From assembly GCF_011682065.1 (NCBI RefSeq), contig NZ_VUYU01000026.1:33582-97581 (forward strand): a stretch of 64,000 nt of DNA, given 5' to 3'. Source of the stretch: Massilia rubra (GTDB taxonomy: Bacteria > Pseudomonadota > Gammaproteobacteria > Burkholderiales > Burkholderiaceae_D). The position numbers and the translations under genes are program-made. Positions 26,497-36,736 of the stretch are shown in pieces; the first letter of the stretch is position 1; every line of letters starts with the position of its first letter. The notes beneath the pieces are model-generated. The model did no database searches, was not told the DNA's origin, and saw only the letters and a list, made by a program, of their open reading frames with translations.

Positions 26497-28809
26497 ATGG
26501 ATTCGTCACCAGAGAAGAAGGAAGAACTGCGCCAACAATTGCGCCTCGCCGCGCTCGAGTATCACGAGTGCCCCCGCCCCGGCAAGATCAGCGTCACCCC
26601 CACCAAGCAGTTACTCAACCAGCGCGACCTGGCCCTGGCGTATTCGCCGGGCGTGGCCGCGCCGTGCGAAGAGATCGTCAAGGATCCGGGCAACGCCTAT
26701 AAATACACGGCGCGCGGCAATCTGGTGGCAGTCATCACCAACGGCACCGCCGTGCTGGGCCTGGGCAATATCGGTCCGCTGGCGTCCAAACCTGTGATGG
26801 AAGGCAAGGGCGTGCTGTTCAAGAAGTTCGCCGGGATCGATGTCTTCGATATCGAGATCAACGAGCAAGACCCGGACAAGCTGGTCGACATCATCGCGTC
26901 GCTGGAGCCGACTTTCGGCGGCATCAACCTGGAAGATATCAAGGCGCCCGAGTGCTTCTATATCGAACGCCAGTTGCGCAGCCGCATGAAGATTCCCGTC
27001 TTCCACGATGACCAGCACGGTACCGCGATCATCGTCGGCGCCGCCATCCTGAACGGCATCAAGGTCGTCGGCAAGGATATCCGCGAGTGCAAGCTGGTGG
27101 TGTCGGGCGCGGGCGCCGCGGCGCTGGCCTGCCTGGAACTGATCGTCGACCTCGGTTTCCCGATCGAGAACATCTATGTGACCGACCTGGCCGGCGTGGT
27201 CTACAAAGGCCGCGTCGAACTGATGGACCCGGACAAGGAGCGTTTCGCCCAGGACACCCCGTTGCGCACCCTGGCCGAAGTCATGCCGGGCGCCGATATT
27301 TTCCTGGGCCTGTCCGCCGGCGGCGTGCTCAAACAGGACATGGTCAAGGCCATGGCGGCCAATCCGCTGATCCTGGCGCTGGCCAACCCGACCCCGGAAA
27401 TCCTGCCGGAAGACGTGAAGGCCGTGCGCGGCGACGCGATTATTGCCACCGGGCGTTCGGACTATCCGAACCAGGTGAACAATGTGCTGTGCTTCCCGTA
27501 CATTTTCCGCGGCGCCCTCGATTGCGGCGCCACCACCATCACGCGCGAGATGGAAATTGCGGTCGTGCATGCGATTGCCGACCTGGCCCACGCCGAGCAG
27601 TCGGACGTGGTGGCCACCACCTACGGCATCAGCAATCTCTCGTTCGGCCCGGAATACCTGATCCCGATGCCGTTCGATCCGCGCCTGTTGATCCACATCG
27701 CCCCGGCCGTGGCCAAGGCTGCGTTCGAGTCGGGCGTGGCGACGCGCCCGATCGCCAACCTGGAAGCCTACGCCGACAGCCTGCAGCAGTTCGTGTACCG
27801 CAGCGGCACCTTCATGAAGCCGCTGTTCGCGGTGGCCAAGGCGGCCCCGCCGGAACTCAAGCGCATCGTCTACGCCGAGGGTGAAGAAGAGCGCGTGCTG
27901 CGCGCGGTGCAAGTGGTGGTCGACGAGAAACTGGCGCGGCCGATCCTGGTCGGCCGTCCGAGCGTGCTGGAGCAGCGCATCGTCAAATTCGGCCTGCGCT
28001 TGAAGCAGGGCGAGCATTTCGACGTCATCAACCCGGACCACGAAGACCGCTACCGCGATTACTGGCAGACGTATTACGCGATGACCATGCGTAAGGGCGT
28101 GACCCAGGAATACGCCAAGCTGGAAATGCGCCGCCGCCACAGCCTGATCGGCGCGATGATGATCCACAAGGGCGACGCCGACGGCATGATCTGCGGCACC
28201 TTCGGCACCACCAACTTGCACCTGCACTATATCGACCAGGTATTGGGCAAGCGCGACGGCGCCAATGTGTATGCGGCGATGAACTTCCTGATCTTGCCGG
28301 AACGCCAGATGGCCATCGTCGACACCCACGTCAACGAAAATCCGAGCGCCGAGCAACTGGCCGAGATCACCATCATGGCGGCCGACGAGATGAGCCGCTT
28401 CGGCCTGATTCCGCGCGCGGCCTTGTTGTCGCACTCGAACTTCGGTTCGGCCAACAGCGCCTCGGCCCAGAAGATGCGCGCGGCGCTGGCGCTGGTGCAG
28501 CAAAAGGCGCCGCAGCTGGAAGTCGATGGCGAGATGCACGGCGACGTGGCGCTCGACGCCAAGCTGCGCAAGCAGATGATGCCGCACTCGACCTTGCAGG
28601 GCGAAGCGAACCTGCTGGTGATGCCCAATATCGACAGCGCCAACATCGCCTACAACCTGCTCAAGACGGCGGCCGGCAACGGCATCGCGATCGGCCCGGT
28701 GCTGCTCGGCTGCGCCAAGCCGGTGCACATCCTGACCCCGTCGGCCACCGTGCGCCGCATCGTCAACATGACCGCGCTATGCGTGGTCGATGCGGTGTCG
28801 GAGCGCTGA
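26497..28809 (+). CDS. maeB: NADP-dependent malic enzyme
   Basis: Oxidatively decarboxylates malate to pyruvate, giving NADPH. The 770-residue protein has the MaeB layout: malic enzyme N-terminal domain with [17 protein letters not shown] and [15 protein letters not shown], the metal/substrate motif [20 protein letters not shown], a Rossmann domain ([16 protein letters not shown]), then a phosphotransacetylase-like C-terminal domain (about 430-770), thought to be regulatory. The start ATG at 26497 follows AGGAAGG-type purines. It is monocistronic with its own terminator. Confidence 0.95.
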   Translation: MDSSPEKKEELRQQLRLAALEYHECPRPGKISVTPTKQLLNQRDLALAYSPGVAAPCEEIVKDPGNAYKYTARGNLVAVITNGTAVLGLGNIGPLASKPVMEGKGVLFKKFAGIDVFDIEINEQDPDKLVDIIASLEPTFGGINLEDIKAPECFYIERQLRSRMKIPVFHDDQHGTAIIVGAAILNGIKVVGKDIRECKLVVSGAGAAALACLELIVDLGFPIENIYVTDLAGVVYKGRVELMDPDKERFAQDTPLRTLAEVMPGADIFLGLSAGGVLKQDMVKAMAANPLILALANPTPEILPEDVKAVRGDAIIATGRSDYPNQVNNVLCFPYIFRGALDCGATTITREMEIAVVHAIADLAHAEQSDVVATTYGISNLSFGPEYLIPMPFDPRLLIHIAPAVAKAAFESGVATRPIANLEAYADSLQQFVYRSGTFMKPLFAVAKAAPPELKRIVYAEGEEERVLRAVQVVVDEKLARPILVGRPSVLEQRIVKFGLRLKQGEHFDVINPDHEDRYRDYWQTYYAMTMRKGVTQEYAKLEMRRRHSLIGAMMIHKGDADGMICGTFGTTNLHLHYIDQVLGKRDGANVYAAMNFLILPERQMAIVDTHVNENPSAEQLAEITIMAADEMSRFGLIPRAALLSHSNFGSANSASAQKMRAALALVQQKAPQLEVDGEMHGDVALDAKLRKQMMPHSTLQGEANLLVMPNIDSANIAYNLLKTAAGNGIAIGPVLLGCAKPVHILTPSATVRRIVNMTALCVVDAVSER

Positions 28810-28845
28810 CCGGCAGCGAAGACCGCGCTTCGTTTTGCGCCAAGG

Positions 28846-28881
28846 ACGGCCGCCATCTTCACGGATCGCGGCCGTTTTTTT
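28846..28881 (+). terminator. Rho-independent terminator of maeB
   Basis: Stem ACGGCCGC/GCGGCCGT with a 14-base loop, followed by a run of seven T. It lies 37 bases after the maeB stop. Confidence 0.85.
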
Positions 28882-30179
<1,298 letters not shown>

Positions 30180-30180
30180 T

Positions 30181-31125
30181 ATGACGGCCATGGTCACGGA
30201 AACGTCTCCCGCGCCCGGCGCCGAAGGGCAGGGCAAGCGTGCCCTGATCACCGGCCTGCACGGCTTCACGGGACGCTACGTGGCGCGCGAACTGGCCGCC
30301 GCCGGCTACCGCGTGTTCGGCACCGTGGTGCCGGGCCATGGCGATAGCCCCCTTGACACCGATGTGTTCGCGGTCGACCTGCTCGACCGCGCCGGCGTGG
30401 CTGCCATGGTCGAACAGGTGCGGCCTGATGTCGTGGTGCACTTGGCCGGCATCGCGTTCGTCGCGCATGCCAACGCCGAGCTGATCTACCGCGTCAACAT
30501 CGTCGGCACCCGCAACCTGCTCGAAGCGCTGGCCGCCCAGCGCCACCAGCCATCGGCGGTGCTGCTGGCCTCGTCGGCCAATGTCTACGGCAACGCCAGC
30601 GCCGGCCAGATCGACGAGTCGCTCGCGCCCGCGCCGGCCAACGATTACGCCGTCAGCAAGCTGGCCATGGAACACATGGCGCAGTTGTGGAGCGACAAGC
30701 TGCCGATCATCATCGCGCGGCCCTTCAACTATACCGGTGTCGGCCAGGACGAGAACTTCCTGCTGCCCAAGATCGTCGCGCATTTCCGCAAGGCCGCACC
30801 CGTCATCGAACTGGGCAACCAGGCCATCGCGCGCGATTTTTCCGATGTGCGCATGGTGGCCGACAGCTACCGCCGCCTGTTGGTGGCCGACGTGGCCGGC
30901 CATGCCTTCAATATCTGCTCGGGCCAGGCGCACTCGCTGGGCGAGGTCATCGCGCTGATGGAGTCGATCGCCGGCTACCGGATCGAGGTCAAGGTCAATC
31001 AGGCCTTCGTGCGCGCCAAGGATGTGCTGGTCCTGATGGGCAACAATGAAAAACTGCGCGGCGCGATCGGCGGCCTGTCCCCGATTCCGCTGGCCGACAC
31101 GCTGCGCTGGATGTACCAGGCGTGA
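30181..31125 (+). CDS. rmd: GDP-6-deoxy-D-lyxo-4-hexulose reductase (GDP-D-rhamnose synthesis)
   Basis: Reduces the Gmd product to GDP-D-rhamnose. The 314-residue short-chain reductase has ALITGLHGFTGRYVARELAA (NAD(P) motif), VVHLAGIAFVAHAN, LLASSANVYGNA, the catalytic DYAVSKLAMEHMA and IIARPFNYTGVGQDENFL. The first 18 residues before the Rossmann motif look non-conserved, so a later start is possible. It begins two bases after the gmd stop, and its stop overlaps the next gene (GTGA at 31122-31125). The pairing with gmd and two GT4 enzymes favours D-rhamnose over L-fucose, whose synthase would be GMER-type with epimerase motifs. Confidence in the exact product is moderate. Confidence 0.82.
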   Translation: MTAMVTETSPAPGAEGQGKRALITGLHGFTGRYVARELAAAGYRVFGTVVPGHGDSPLDTDVFAVDLLDRAGVAAMVEQVRPDVVVHLAGIAFVAHANAELIYRVNIVGTRNLLEALAAQRHQPSAVLLASSANVYGNASAGQIDESLAPAPANDYAVSKLAMEHMAQLWSDKLPIIIARPFNYTGVGQDENFLLPKIVAHFRKAAPVIELGNQAIARDFSDVRMVADSYRRLLVADVAGHAFNICSGQAHSLGEVIALMESIAGYRIEVKVNQAFVRAKDVLVLMGNNEKLRGAIGGLSPIPLADTLRWMYQA

Positions 31126-32255
31126 GCCGCCTGCGCGTCGGCCTGGGAACGACCATGATCGAACCGGGCCTGACCGGCGGACGGCTGGACGGGATCGGCG
31201 TGTACACCCAGGCGCTGCTGCAGCACTTGCCGGGCGCCGGCTGCGATGTGGCCGCTTACTCGTATCCGCGTGCGCGCGGCGACGCCACGGCCATCAGCGT
31301 GGGCCGGCCCCTGCCGCAATCGTTCGAAGCGGCCAGCCTGACCGACCTGCTCACGCCGGCGGCGCACCGGGTGCACATGCCGGCCGATCTTTTTCACGCG
31401 ACCGATTACCGTATCGTGCGCATGGATTGCCCGGTGGTGGCGACCCTGCACGATGCGCTGCCGATCAAGTATCCGCAGTGGTGCAGCCCCGGCATGCGGC
31501 GCGCCAAGAACTGGATGCAGCAAAAAGCGGCGCGCAAGGCACAACATGTGATCGCGGTGTCGAACTTTGCGATCGGTGAACTGGTCGAATGCTTCGGGGT
31601 CGATGAAAAGCGCATCAGCGTGGTGCCCAACGGTGTCGATGCGGCGTGGCTGCAAGCGCCCGATGCGGCCGCCGTGGCGCAGACCCTGCAGCGGAACGGC
31701 TTGCGTGCGGGTTATTTTTTGTTTGTCGGTACTTTGCAGCCGCGCAAGAACGTCGAGCGCTTGCTCAGTGCGTATTTGAGTTTGCCGGATGCGCTGCGCG
31801 CCGACCGCCAGCTGCTCATTGTCGGCGGCGCCGGCTGGCGCTGCGAAGAACTGATCGCGCGCATCGCCGCGGCGCAGCAGGATGGCGAGCAGGTGGTGTG
31901 GCTGAACCAGCTGACCGGCGCCGACGACTTGCGCCACGTGTATGCGGGCGCGGGGGTATTTGTGTTTCCATCCTTGTACGAAGGTTTCGGTATTCCCGTG
32001 CTCGAGGCGTTTGCGTCGGGGGTGCCGGTGGTGGCCTCGAATAGCAGTTCCTTGCCTGAAGTCACCCGGGGCGCGGCGCTTGACGTCGATCCGGGCAACA
32101 CTGGCGAGATCGCCGCGGCGATGCAGGCGCTGGCGCGCGACGACGCGCTGCGGCAGCAATGCATCGCGGCGGGCCGCGCTCGCGCAGCCCAGTTGACCTG
32201 GCACGACACCGCGCTGCAGACCGCCGCCGTGTATCGTGCCGTCCTTTCCCAATAA
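31122..32255 (+). CDS. GT4 glycosyltransferase (WbpY-like)
   Basis: A 377-residue retaining GT-B glycosyltransferase. The N-terminal part has GGRLDGIGVYTQALLQHLPG and DLFHATDYRIVRM; the C-terminal GT4 half has FVGTLQPRKNVERLL, GAGVFVFPSLYEGFGIPVLE (the E-x7-E catalytic region) and ASGVPVVASNSSSLPEV. The layout fits mannosyl/rhamnosyltransferases of rhamnan assembly such as WbpY. The start GTG at 31122 overlaps the rmd stop. It is inferred to use GDP-D-rhamnose made by the two upstream enzymes. Confidence 0.85.
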   Translation: MSRLRVGLGTTMIEPGLTGGRLDGIGVYTQALLQHLPGAGCDVAAYSYPRARGDATAISVGRPLPQSFEAASLTDLLTPAAHRVHMPADLFHATDYRIVRMDCPVVATLHDALPIKYPQWCSPGMRRAKNWMQQKAARKAQHVIAVSNFAIGELVECFGVDEKRISVVPNGVDAAWLQAPDAAAVAQTLQRNGLRAGYFLFVGTLQPRKNVERLLSAYLSLPDALRADRQLLIVGGAGWRCEELIARIAAAQQDGEQVVWLNQLTGADDLRHVYAGAGVFVFPSLYEGFGIPVLEAFASGVPVVASNSSSLPEVTRGAALDVDPGNTGEIAAAMQALARDDALRQQCIAAGRARAAQLTWHDTALQTAAVYRAVLSQ

Positions 32256-32286
32256 TCTGACGTCGACCTGAGCCATTTGCGAAACT

Positions 32287-33432
32287 ATGCGTGTCCTACA
32301 TTTCTATAAAACCTATTTCCCGGAATCGGTGGGTGGCGTCGAGCAGGTCATCCGGCAAATGTGCGTCGGCACCGGTCGCCTGGGCGTGCGCAATGAAGTG
32401 CTGACCCTGACGCGCCAGAAAGAAAAGCGCGACGTCGAGTTCGAAGGCCACAAGGTGCGCCTGCTGCCGCTCGACTTCGAAATTTCATCGACCGGGTTTT
32501 CGGTGGCCGCCTTCCGCGAACTGGCGCGCATGGCGGAAGATGCGGACGTGGTGCATTATCATTTTCCGTGGCCGTTCATGGACCTGGCGCACTTTATTTC
32601 GCGCATCAAGAAGCCGAGCCTGGTGACCTACCACTCCGACATCGTGCGCCAGAAACAATTGCTGCGCCTGTACCAGCCGCTCAAGCACCGCTTTTTGCAA
32701 AGTGTGGACACCATTGTCGCCACCTCGCCGAACTACATGGCCTCGTCTGCCGTGCTGGACCGTTATCGCGACAAGACACGCGTGATCACTTACGGGCTCG
32801 ACAAGACTATTTATCCGGAGCCGGACCAGGCCCGCATGGACAAATGGCGCACCCGGATCGGCGAGCGTTTCTTCTTGTTCGTCGGCGTGCTGCGCTATTA
32901 CAAGGGCCTGCATATTTTGCTCGATGCGGTTGCCAATACCGATTATCCGGTGGTGATCGTTGGTGCCGGTCCGATCGAGAACGAGCTCAAGGCGCACGCT
33001 GAACGGCTCGGCTTGACGCATGTGCTGTTCGTCGGCGCGCTCGACGAGGCCGACAAAGTGGCGCTCCTGACCTTGTGCTATGCGCTGGTGTTCCCTTCGC
33101 ATTTGCGCTCGGAAGCGTTTGGCATTTCGCTGCTGGAAGGGGCAATGTACGGCAAACCGATGATTTCGAGCGAGATCGGCACGGGCACGACGTATATCAA
33201 TATCGATGCCGAAACGGGCCTGGTGGTGCCGCCGAGCGATCCGCAAGCCTTTGGCGAGGCCATGCGCAAGCTGTGGGACAACCCGGAACTGGCGCAAGCG
33301 ATGGGCAAGCGCGCCGAAGCGCGCTATTGGGAGTTGTTTACCGCCGAGCAGATGGCCAAGAGTTATACCGCGCTGTATCACGAACTGGTGGCGCGGCACG
33401 CAACGGTGGCGCTGGCCCAAGTGCAGGCCTAG
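32287..33432 (+). CDS. GT4 glycosyltransferase (WbpZ-like)
   Basis: A 381-residue GT-B enzyme beginning MRVLHFYKTYFPESVGGVEQ, with VVHYHFPWPFMDL, TYHSDIVRQKQLLRLYQPL (acceptor side), then FFLFVGVLRYYKGLHILLDA, FPSHLRSEAFGISLLEGAMY (E-x7-E) and the C-terminal GTGTTYINIDAETGLVVPP. This is the WbpZ pattern, which starts rhamnan chains on the lipid carrier in Pseudomonas. It follows the first GT4 gene by 31 bases. No transporter (wzm/wzt) is in the window, so export components must lie elsewhere or the polymer differs. Confidence 0.85.
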   Translation: MRVLHFYKTYFPESVGGVEQVIRQMCVGTGRLGVRNEVLTLTRQKEKRDVEFEGHKVRLLPLDFEISSTGFSVAAFRELARMAEDADVVHYHFPWPFMDLAHFISRIKKPSLVTYHSDIVRQKQLLRLYQPLKHRFLQSVDTIVATSPNYMASSAVLDRYRDKTRVITYGLDKTIYPEPDQARMDKWRTRIGERFFLFVGVLRYYKGLHILLDAVANTDYPVVIVGAGPIENELKAHAERLGLTHVLFVGALDEADKVALLTLCYALVFPSHLRSEAFGISLLEGAMYGKPMISSEIGTGTTYINIDAETGLVVPPSDPQAFGEAMRKLWDNPELAQAMGKRAEARYWELFTAEQMAKSYTALYHELVARHATVALAQVQA

Positions 33433-33449
33433 GCCGGCCCGGCGCGGCG

Positions 33450-34469
33450 CTAGCTTGATGCCGCACCGTTGCCGAATACCGCCTCCAGGCCAGGGGCGTC
33501 GAGGCTGCGCTGGCACCACTGTTCGAGGTCCGCCTGGGTGGCTGCGGCGATACGTTGCGCCGCCGCTTCGGGCAGGTCGCCGAAACGCTTGCGCAACAGC
33601 TGCGTCAGCACGCCACGCAGGGCGCTGAGTTGTCCTTCTGTCAGACCTTCTGTCCTGCCCTTGGCCCAGCCTTCAGCCTGCCCTTTTTCGTTTCCCTTCT
33701 GAAAGCCGATGTCTTCGAATTCCTCGGCCCAGGTTGCATATTTACGTCCCATGTCGGTGACCTCCTCTGCACTGTCTAACGTGAACGACGCTGGCTCGCC
33801 GCGCCGCTTCGCCAGGCATTCGATCCATACCTCCACCGAGCGCATCAAGCTCGCTTGCGGCGCATCGTTGAACCAGGTGACGAGCGCGGGCAAGATCGTG
33901 TTTCTGACCTCGGAAGCGCTCGAAAGTTCCATCCGAAACAGCAGCGCCAGCAGGGTGACATTGGCTTCCAGCGCCGCCATGTCCAGGCGCTGCTGGTCGA
34001 TCAGGACGTAGCGCTGGGATGGCTGGAACGGTGCCAGTTCGGTGGGCGCGTCCATGAGCAGCGTGGCCAGGTCGGTGCTGGCGCTCCACTGCGGCACGCC
34101 GTTGTAGAACACCAGCGGCAGCACCGGCGGCAAGTGCAAAGACGGCGGCAATTGATGCCGCTTGACCAGGTTCTGGCACAGCAAACCCACATAGTTCTGC
34201 ATGCGCAGCGCCATCCAGCGGTCCACGCCGGACTGGAATTCGAGCAGGATGTACACGTACAGGAATTGCTCGCCGATCTTGACGCGCCAGACGATGTCGT
34301 TCTGGCGCGCCGCCAGGCCTTCGCTGACATACGCCGGATCGGCCGCTTCGAAGCAGGACAGCGCCACATCGTCGAACAGCTTGAACGGCGTGAAGCTCGT
34401 GACCAGCTCGCGCACCAATTCCGGATGGGCGAACAGCGAACGGTAACCGAGGTCGTGATGAGCGGACAT
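33450..34469 (-). CDS. Rpn-family recombination-promoting nuclease, copy 1
   Basis: A 339-residue protein of the Rpn / YhgA-like PD-(D/E)XK family. The N-terminus DLGYRSLFAHPELVRELVTS and VKIGEQFLYVYILLEFQSGV (LLEFQ, the E-x-Q nuclease motif) with NDIVWRVKI before it are family markers, as is MALRMQNYVGLLCQNLV. The C-terminal part has a hydrophilic KGNEKGQAEGWAKGRTEG linker and a helical tail (QLSALRGVLTQLLRKRFGDL) that resembles DUF4351. E. coli RpnA is a nuclease that promotes RecA-independent recombination, and Rpn genes have been linked to anti-phage defence. The neighbouring gene 34615-35682 is a close paralog. Confidence 0.85.
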   Translation of the reverse strand: MSAHHDLGYRSLFAHPELVRELVTSFTPFKLFDDVALSCFEAADPAYVSEGLAARQNDIVWRVKIGEQFLYVYILLEFQSGVDRWMALRMQNYVGLLCQNLVKRHQLPPSLHLPPVLPLVFYNGVPQWSASTDLATLLMDAPTELAPFQPSQRYVLIDQQRLDMAALEANVTLLALLFRMELSSASEVRNTILPALVTWFNDAPQASLMRSVEVWIECLAKRRGEPASFTLDSAEEVTDMGRKYATWAEEFEDIGFQKGNEKGQAEGWAKGRTEGLTEGQLSALRGVLTQLLRKRFGDLPEAAAQRIAAATQADLEQWCQRSLDAPGLEAVFGNGAASS

Positions 34470-34614
34470 GAGGCATTCTAGCCAGCGAACCCGCTGAACC
34501 TTTGCGCTGCATCAGTCGTGCGCGGCGTCGACGGTCTGCCATTCGGAACGGGTGTTGGCCGCAATCGTCTGGCAACTGTGCATCGGCGTTACGCGGCGTT
34601 TCCTGTAGTCGGCG

Positions 34615-35682
34615 TTAGGCCGACGCCGCTCTGTCGCCGAAGACGGCATCCAGACCCGGCGCGTCCAGGCTGCGCTGGCACCACTGTTCGAGGTCCGCCT
34701 GGTTGGCCGCGGCGATGCGTTGCGTCGCCGCTTCGGGCAGGGCGCCGAAACGCTTGCGCAACAGATGCGTGAGCACGCCGCGCAGTGCGCTTAGTTGCCC
34801 TTCGGTCCAGCCTTCGGCCTTGCCTTCTGCCTTGCCTTCTGCCTTGCCTTCGGCCTTACCTTCTGCCCGTCCTTCGATCTTGCCTTCCGCCTTGCCTTTT
34901 TCGCTTCCTTTCTGAAAGCCGATGTCTTCGAATTCCTCGGCCCAGGTTGCAAATTTGCGTCCCATATCGGCTATCTCCTCCGTACTGTCAAATGTAAACG
35001 ATGCCGGTTCGCCGCGCCAACTCGCCAGGTTCTCGATCCAAGCTCCGACCGAGCGCATCAGGCTGGCCTGGGGCGCGTCCTGGAACCAGGTTGCCAACGC
35101 CGGCAAAACCTTGTTTCTGACCTCGGAAGCGCTTGAAAGTTCCATCCGAAACAGGAGCGCCAGCAGGGTGGCATTGGCTTCCAGCGCCTCGGCATCCAGG
35201 CGCTGCTGGTCGATCAGCACGTAACGCTGGGATGGCTGGAACGGCGCCAGTTCGGCGGGCGCTTCCATGAACAGCGTGGCCAGGTCGGTGCTGGCGCTCC
35301 ACTGCGGCACGCCGTTGTAGAACACCAGCGGCAGCACCGGCGGCAAGTGCAAAGACGGCGCCAACGCATGCCGCTTGACCAGGTTTTGGCACAGTAAACC
35401 CACATAGTTCTGCATGCGCAGCGCCATCCAGCGGTCCACGCCGGACTGGAATTCGAGCAGGATATACACGTACAGGAAGTGCTCGCCGATCTTGACGCGC
35501 CAGACGATGTCGTTCTGGCGCGCCGCCAGGCCTTCGCTGACATACGCCGGATCGACCGCTTCGAAGCAGGACAGCGCCACATCGTCGAACAGCTTGAACG
35601 GCGTGAAGCTCGTGACCAGTTCGCGCACCAATTCCGGATGGGCGAACAGCGAACGGTAAGCGAGGTCGTGATGAGCGGGCAT
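34615..35682 (-). CDS. Rpn-family nuclease, copy 2 with expanded EGKA repeats
   Basis: A 355-residue paralog of 33450-34469, nearly identical over the nuclease half (NDIVWRVKIGEHFLYVYILL, EFQSGV, MALRMQNYVG) with scattered substitutions. The linker after FQKGSEKG is expanded: KAEGKIEGRAEGKAEGKAEG and more, five to seven EGKA-type units. The C-terminal tail (QLSALRGVLTHLLRKRFGAL) is kept. The leader upstream is also near-identical to that of copy 1. Copy 1 is 16 residues shorter, the difference lying mainly in this linker. A tandem gene duplication is clear; function as for copy 1. Confidence 0.85.
   Translation of the reverse strand: MPAHHDLAYRSLFAHPELVRELVTSFTPFKLFDDVALSCFEAVDPAYVSEGLAARQNDIVWRVKIGEHFLYVYILLEFQSGVDRWMALRMQNYVGLLCQNLVKRHALAPSLHLPPVLPLVFYNGVPQWSASTDLATLFMEAPAELAPFQPSQRYVLIDQQRLDAEALEANATLLALLFRMELSSASEVRNKVLPALATWFQDAPQASLMRSVGAWIENLASWRGEPASFTFDSTEEIADMGRKFATWAEEFEDIGFQKGSEKGKAEGKIEGRAEGKAEGKAEGKAEGKAEGWTEGQLSALRGVLTHLLRKRFGALPEAATQRIAAANQADLEQWCQRSLDAPGLDAVFGDRAASA
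34808..34900 (-). repeat. 12-base tandem repeats inside rpn copy 2
   Basis: About seven degenerate units of GGCAAGGCAGAA (EGKA codons on the minus strand) encode the EGKA linker. Such an array can change length by slippage in steps of four residues without breaking the frame. Confidence 0.8.
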
Positions 35683-35742
35683 GAGGCATTCTAGCCAGCG
35701 AACCCGCTGAACCTTTGTGCTGCATCATTTGTGCGCGAGGCG
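35683..35742 (-). repeat. Duplicated leader of the two rpn genes
   Basis: The bases just upstream of copy 2 (35683 onward) match those upstream of copy 1 (34470 onward): GAGGCATTCTAGCCAGCGAA and then CCCGCTGAACCTTTG are identical before the two diverge. The duplication therefore includes the promoter region and not only the coding sequence. Confidence 0.8.
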
Positions 35743-35942
35743 AACCGCGCGCGGAAAGCGTCATTCACGCGACGACGGTCGGCGCGGCCGGCAGCGGCGC
35801 TTGCCTGTCCCAGGCGCAGCGCTGTATTTGTGCCGAAACATTGCTCTGCCATCAAAATGGCATCAATTCGTGCTCAGCAGCACGATTGCCGCCAAAAGCC
35901 GGGAACTGGTATGCTTGGCCGAGGGAATCGCAAAGGCCGGCC

Positions 35943-36728
35943 ATGGTAAAGCAGTTATTACTTGTTGCGGGATTGCTGGCCGGCTCGCCTGGCCATGCCG
36001 GATTGCGGGAGGCGCCGCCGCAGCTCTTCATCACGACCGAACATGCACCGCCGGCCATCATGGTGGAGGGCGAGCGCGTGGCGGGCTACTCATCCGACAA
36101 GATCCACGAGATCATGGCGCGTACCGGACTGAGCTATTCGATTGACGTGTTGCCCTGGAAACGCGCGTTTACCTCGGCCGTGCAGCGTCCCAACGGCTGC
36201 GTCTACGCCACCACGCGCACGCCCGAGCGTGAGCCATTGTTCAAATGGGTGGGGCCGACCGACGAGGGCGCTTGGGTACTGCTGGGGCGGGCCGACCGCA
36301 ACTATCAGCTGAGCACCCTGGAAGATGCGCGCGGGCTGCGCATCGGTACCTACAATGGCGACGTGCGCGACGACTATCTGCGCGCGCGCGGCTTCAAGGT
36401 CGATCCGGCCCCGAACGACATGCTCAACCCGCAAAAACTGTTGATGAACCGGATCGACCTGTGGGCGACCGGCCTGCGTCCCGGCGGCGGCGTGCTCGAA
36501 CAAAACGGCTTCGCGGGGAAGATCGTTCCTGTGCTGGTGTTTAACCAGGTCAAGGCTTATCTTGCCTGTAACCGCGCCGTGCCGGACGCTATCATCGACA
36601 AGATGAGCGCCGCGCTCGATGCCATGAACCGCGACGGCACCTCGCGCCGGATCGAGCGCAAGTACGACAACTGGGCGCCGCGCAAGGCGAGCGAGGCAGA
36701 AGCCGGGCAAGCCGGGCCGGTGCGCTGA
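35943..36728 (+). CDS. Periplasmic substrate-binding protein (amino-acid type)
   Basis: A 261-residue exported protein of the SBP_bac_3-like family. A signal peptide (MVKQLLLVAGLLAGSPGHA) is followed by LFITTEHAPPAIMVEGERVA, GYSSDKIHEIMARTGLSYSI, LPWKRAFTSAVQRPNG and the ligand-domain hinge RGLRIGTYNGDVRDDYLRA. There is no permease or ATPase nearby, so it may be a stand-alone binder or deliver to a distant transporter. I chose ATG 35943 because the signal peptide begins there; the open frame upstream has no homology. The ligand is not known. Confidence 0.85.
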   Translation: MVKQLLLVAGLLAGSPGHAGLREAPPQLFITTEHAPPAIMVEGERVAGYSSDKIHEIMARTGLSYSIDVLPWKRAFTSAVQRPNGCVYATTRTPEREPLFKWVGPTDEGAWVLLGRADRNYQLSTLEDARGLRIGTYNGDVRDDYLRARGFKVDPAPNDMLNPQKLLMNRIDLWATGLRPGGGVLEQNGFAGKIVPVLVFNQVKAYLACNRAVPDAIIDKMSAALDAMNRDGTSRRIERKYDNWAPRKASEAEAGQAGPVR

Positions 36729-36736
36729 ATTAAGTG

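Noticed and set aside
26611..28728. A 705-codon minus-strand frame inside maeB
   Set aside because: maeB motifs on the plus strand are unambiguous; the minus frame is a shadow.
34808..34900. CRISPR-like array
   Set aside because: The 12-base units are contiguous and code the EGKA linker of the Rpn paralog; there are no spacers and no cas genes.
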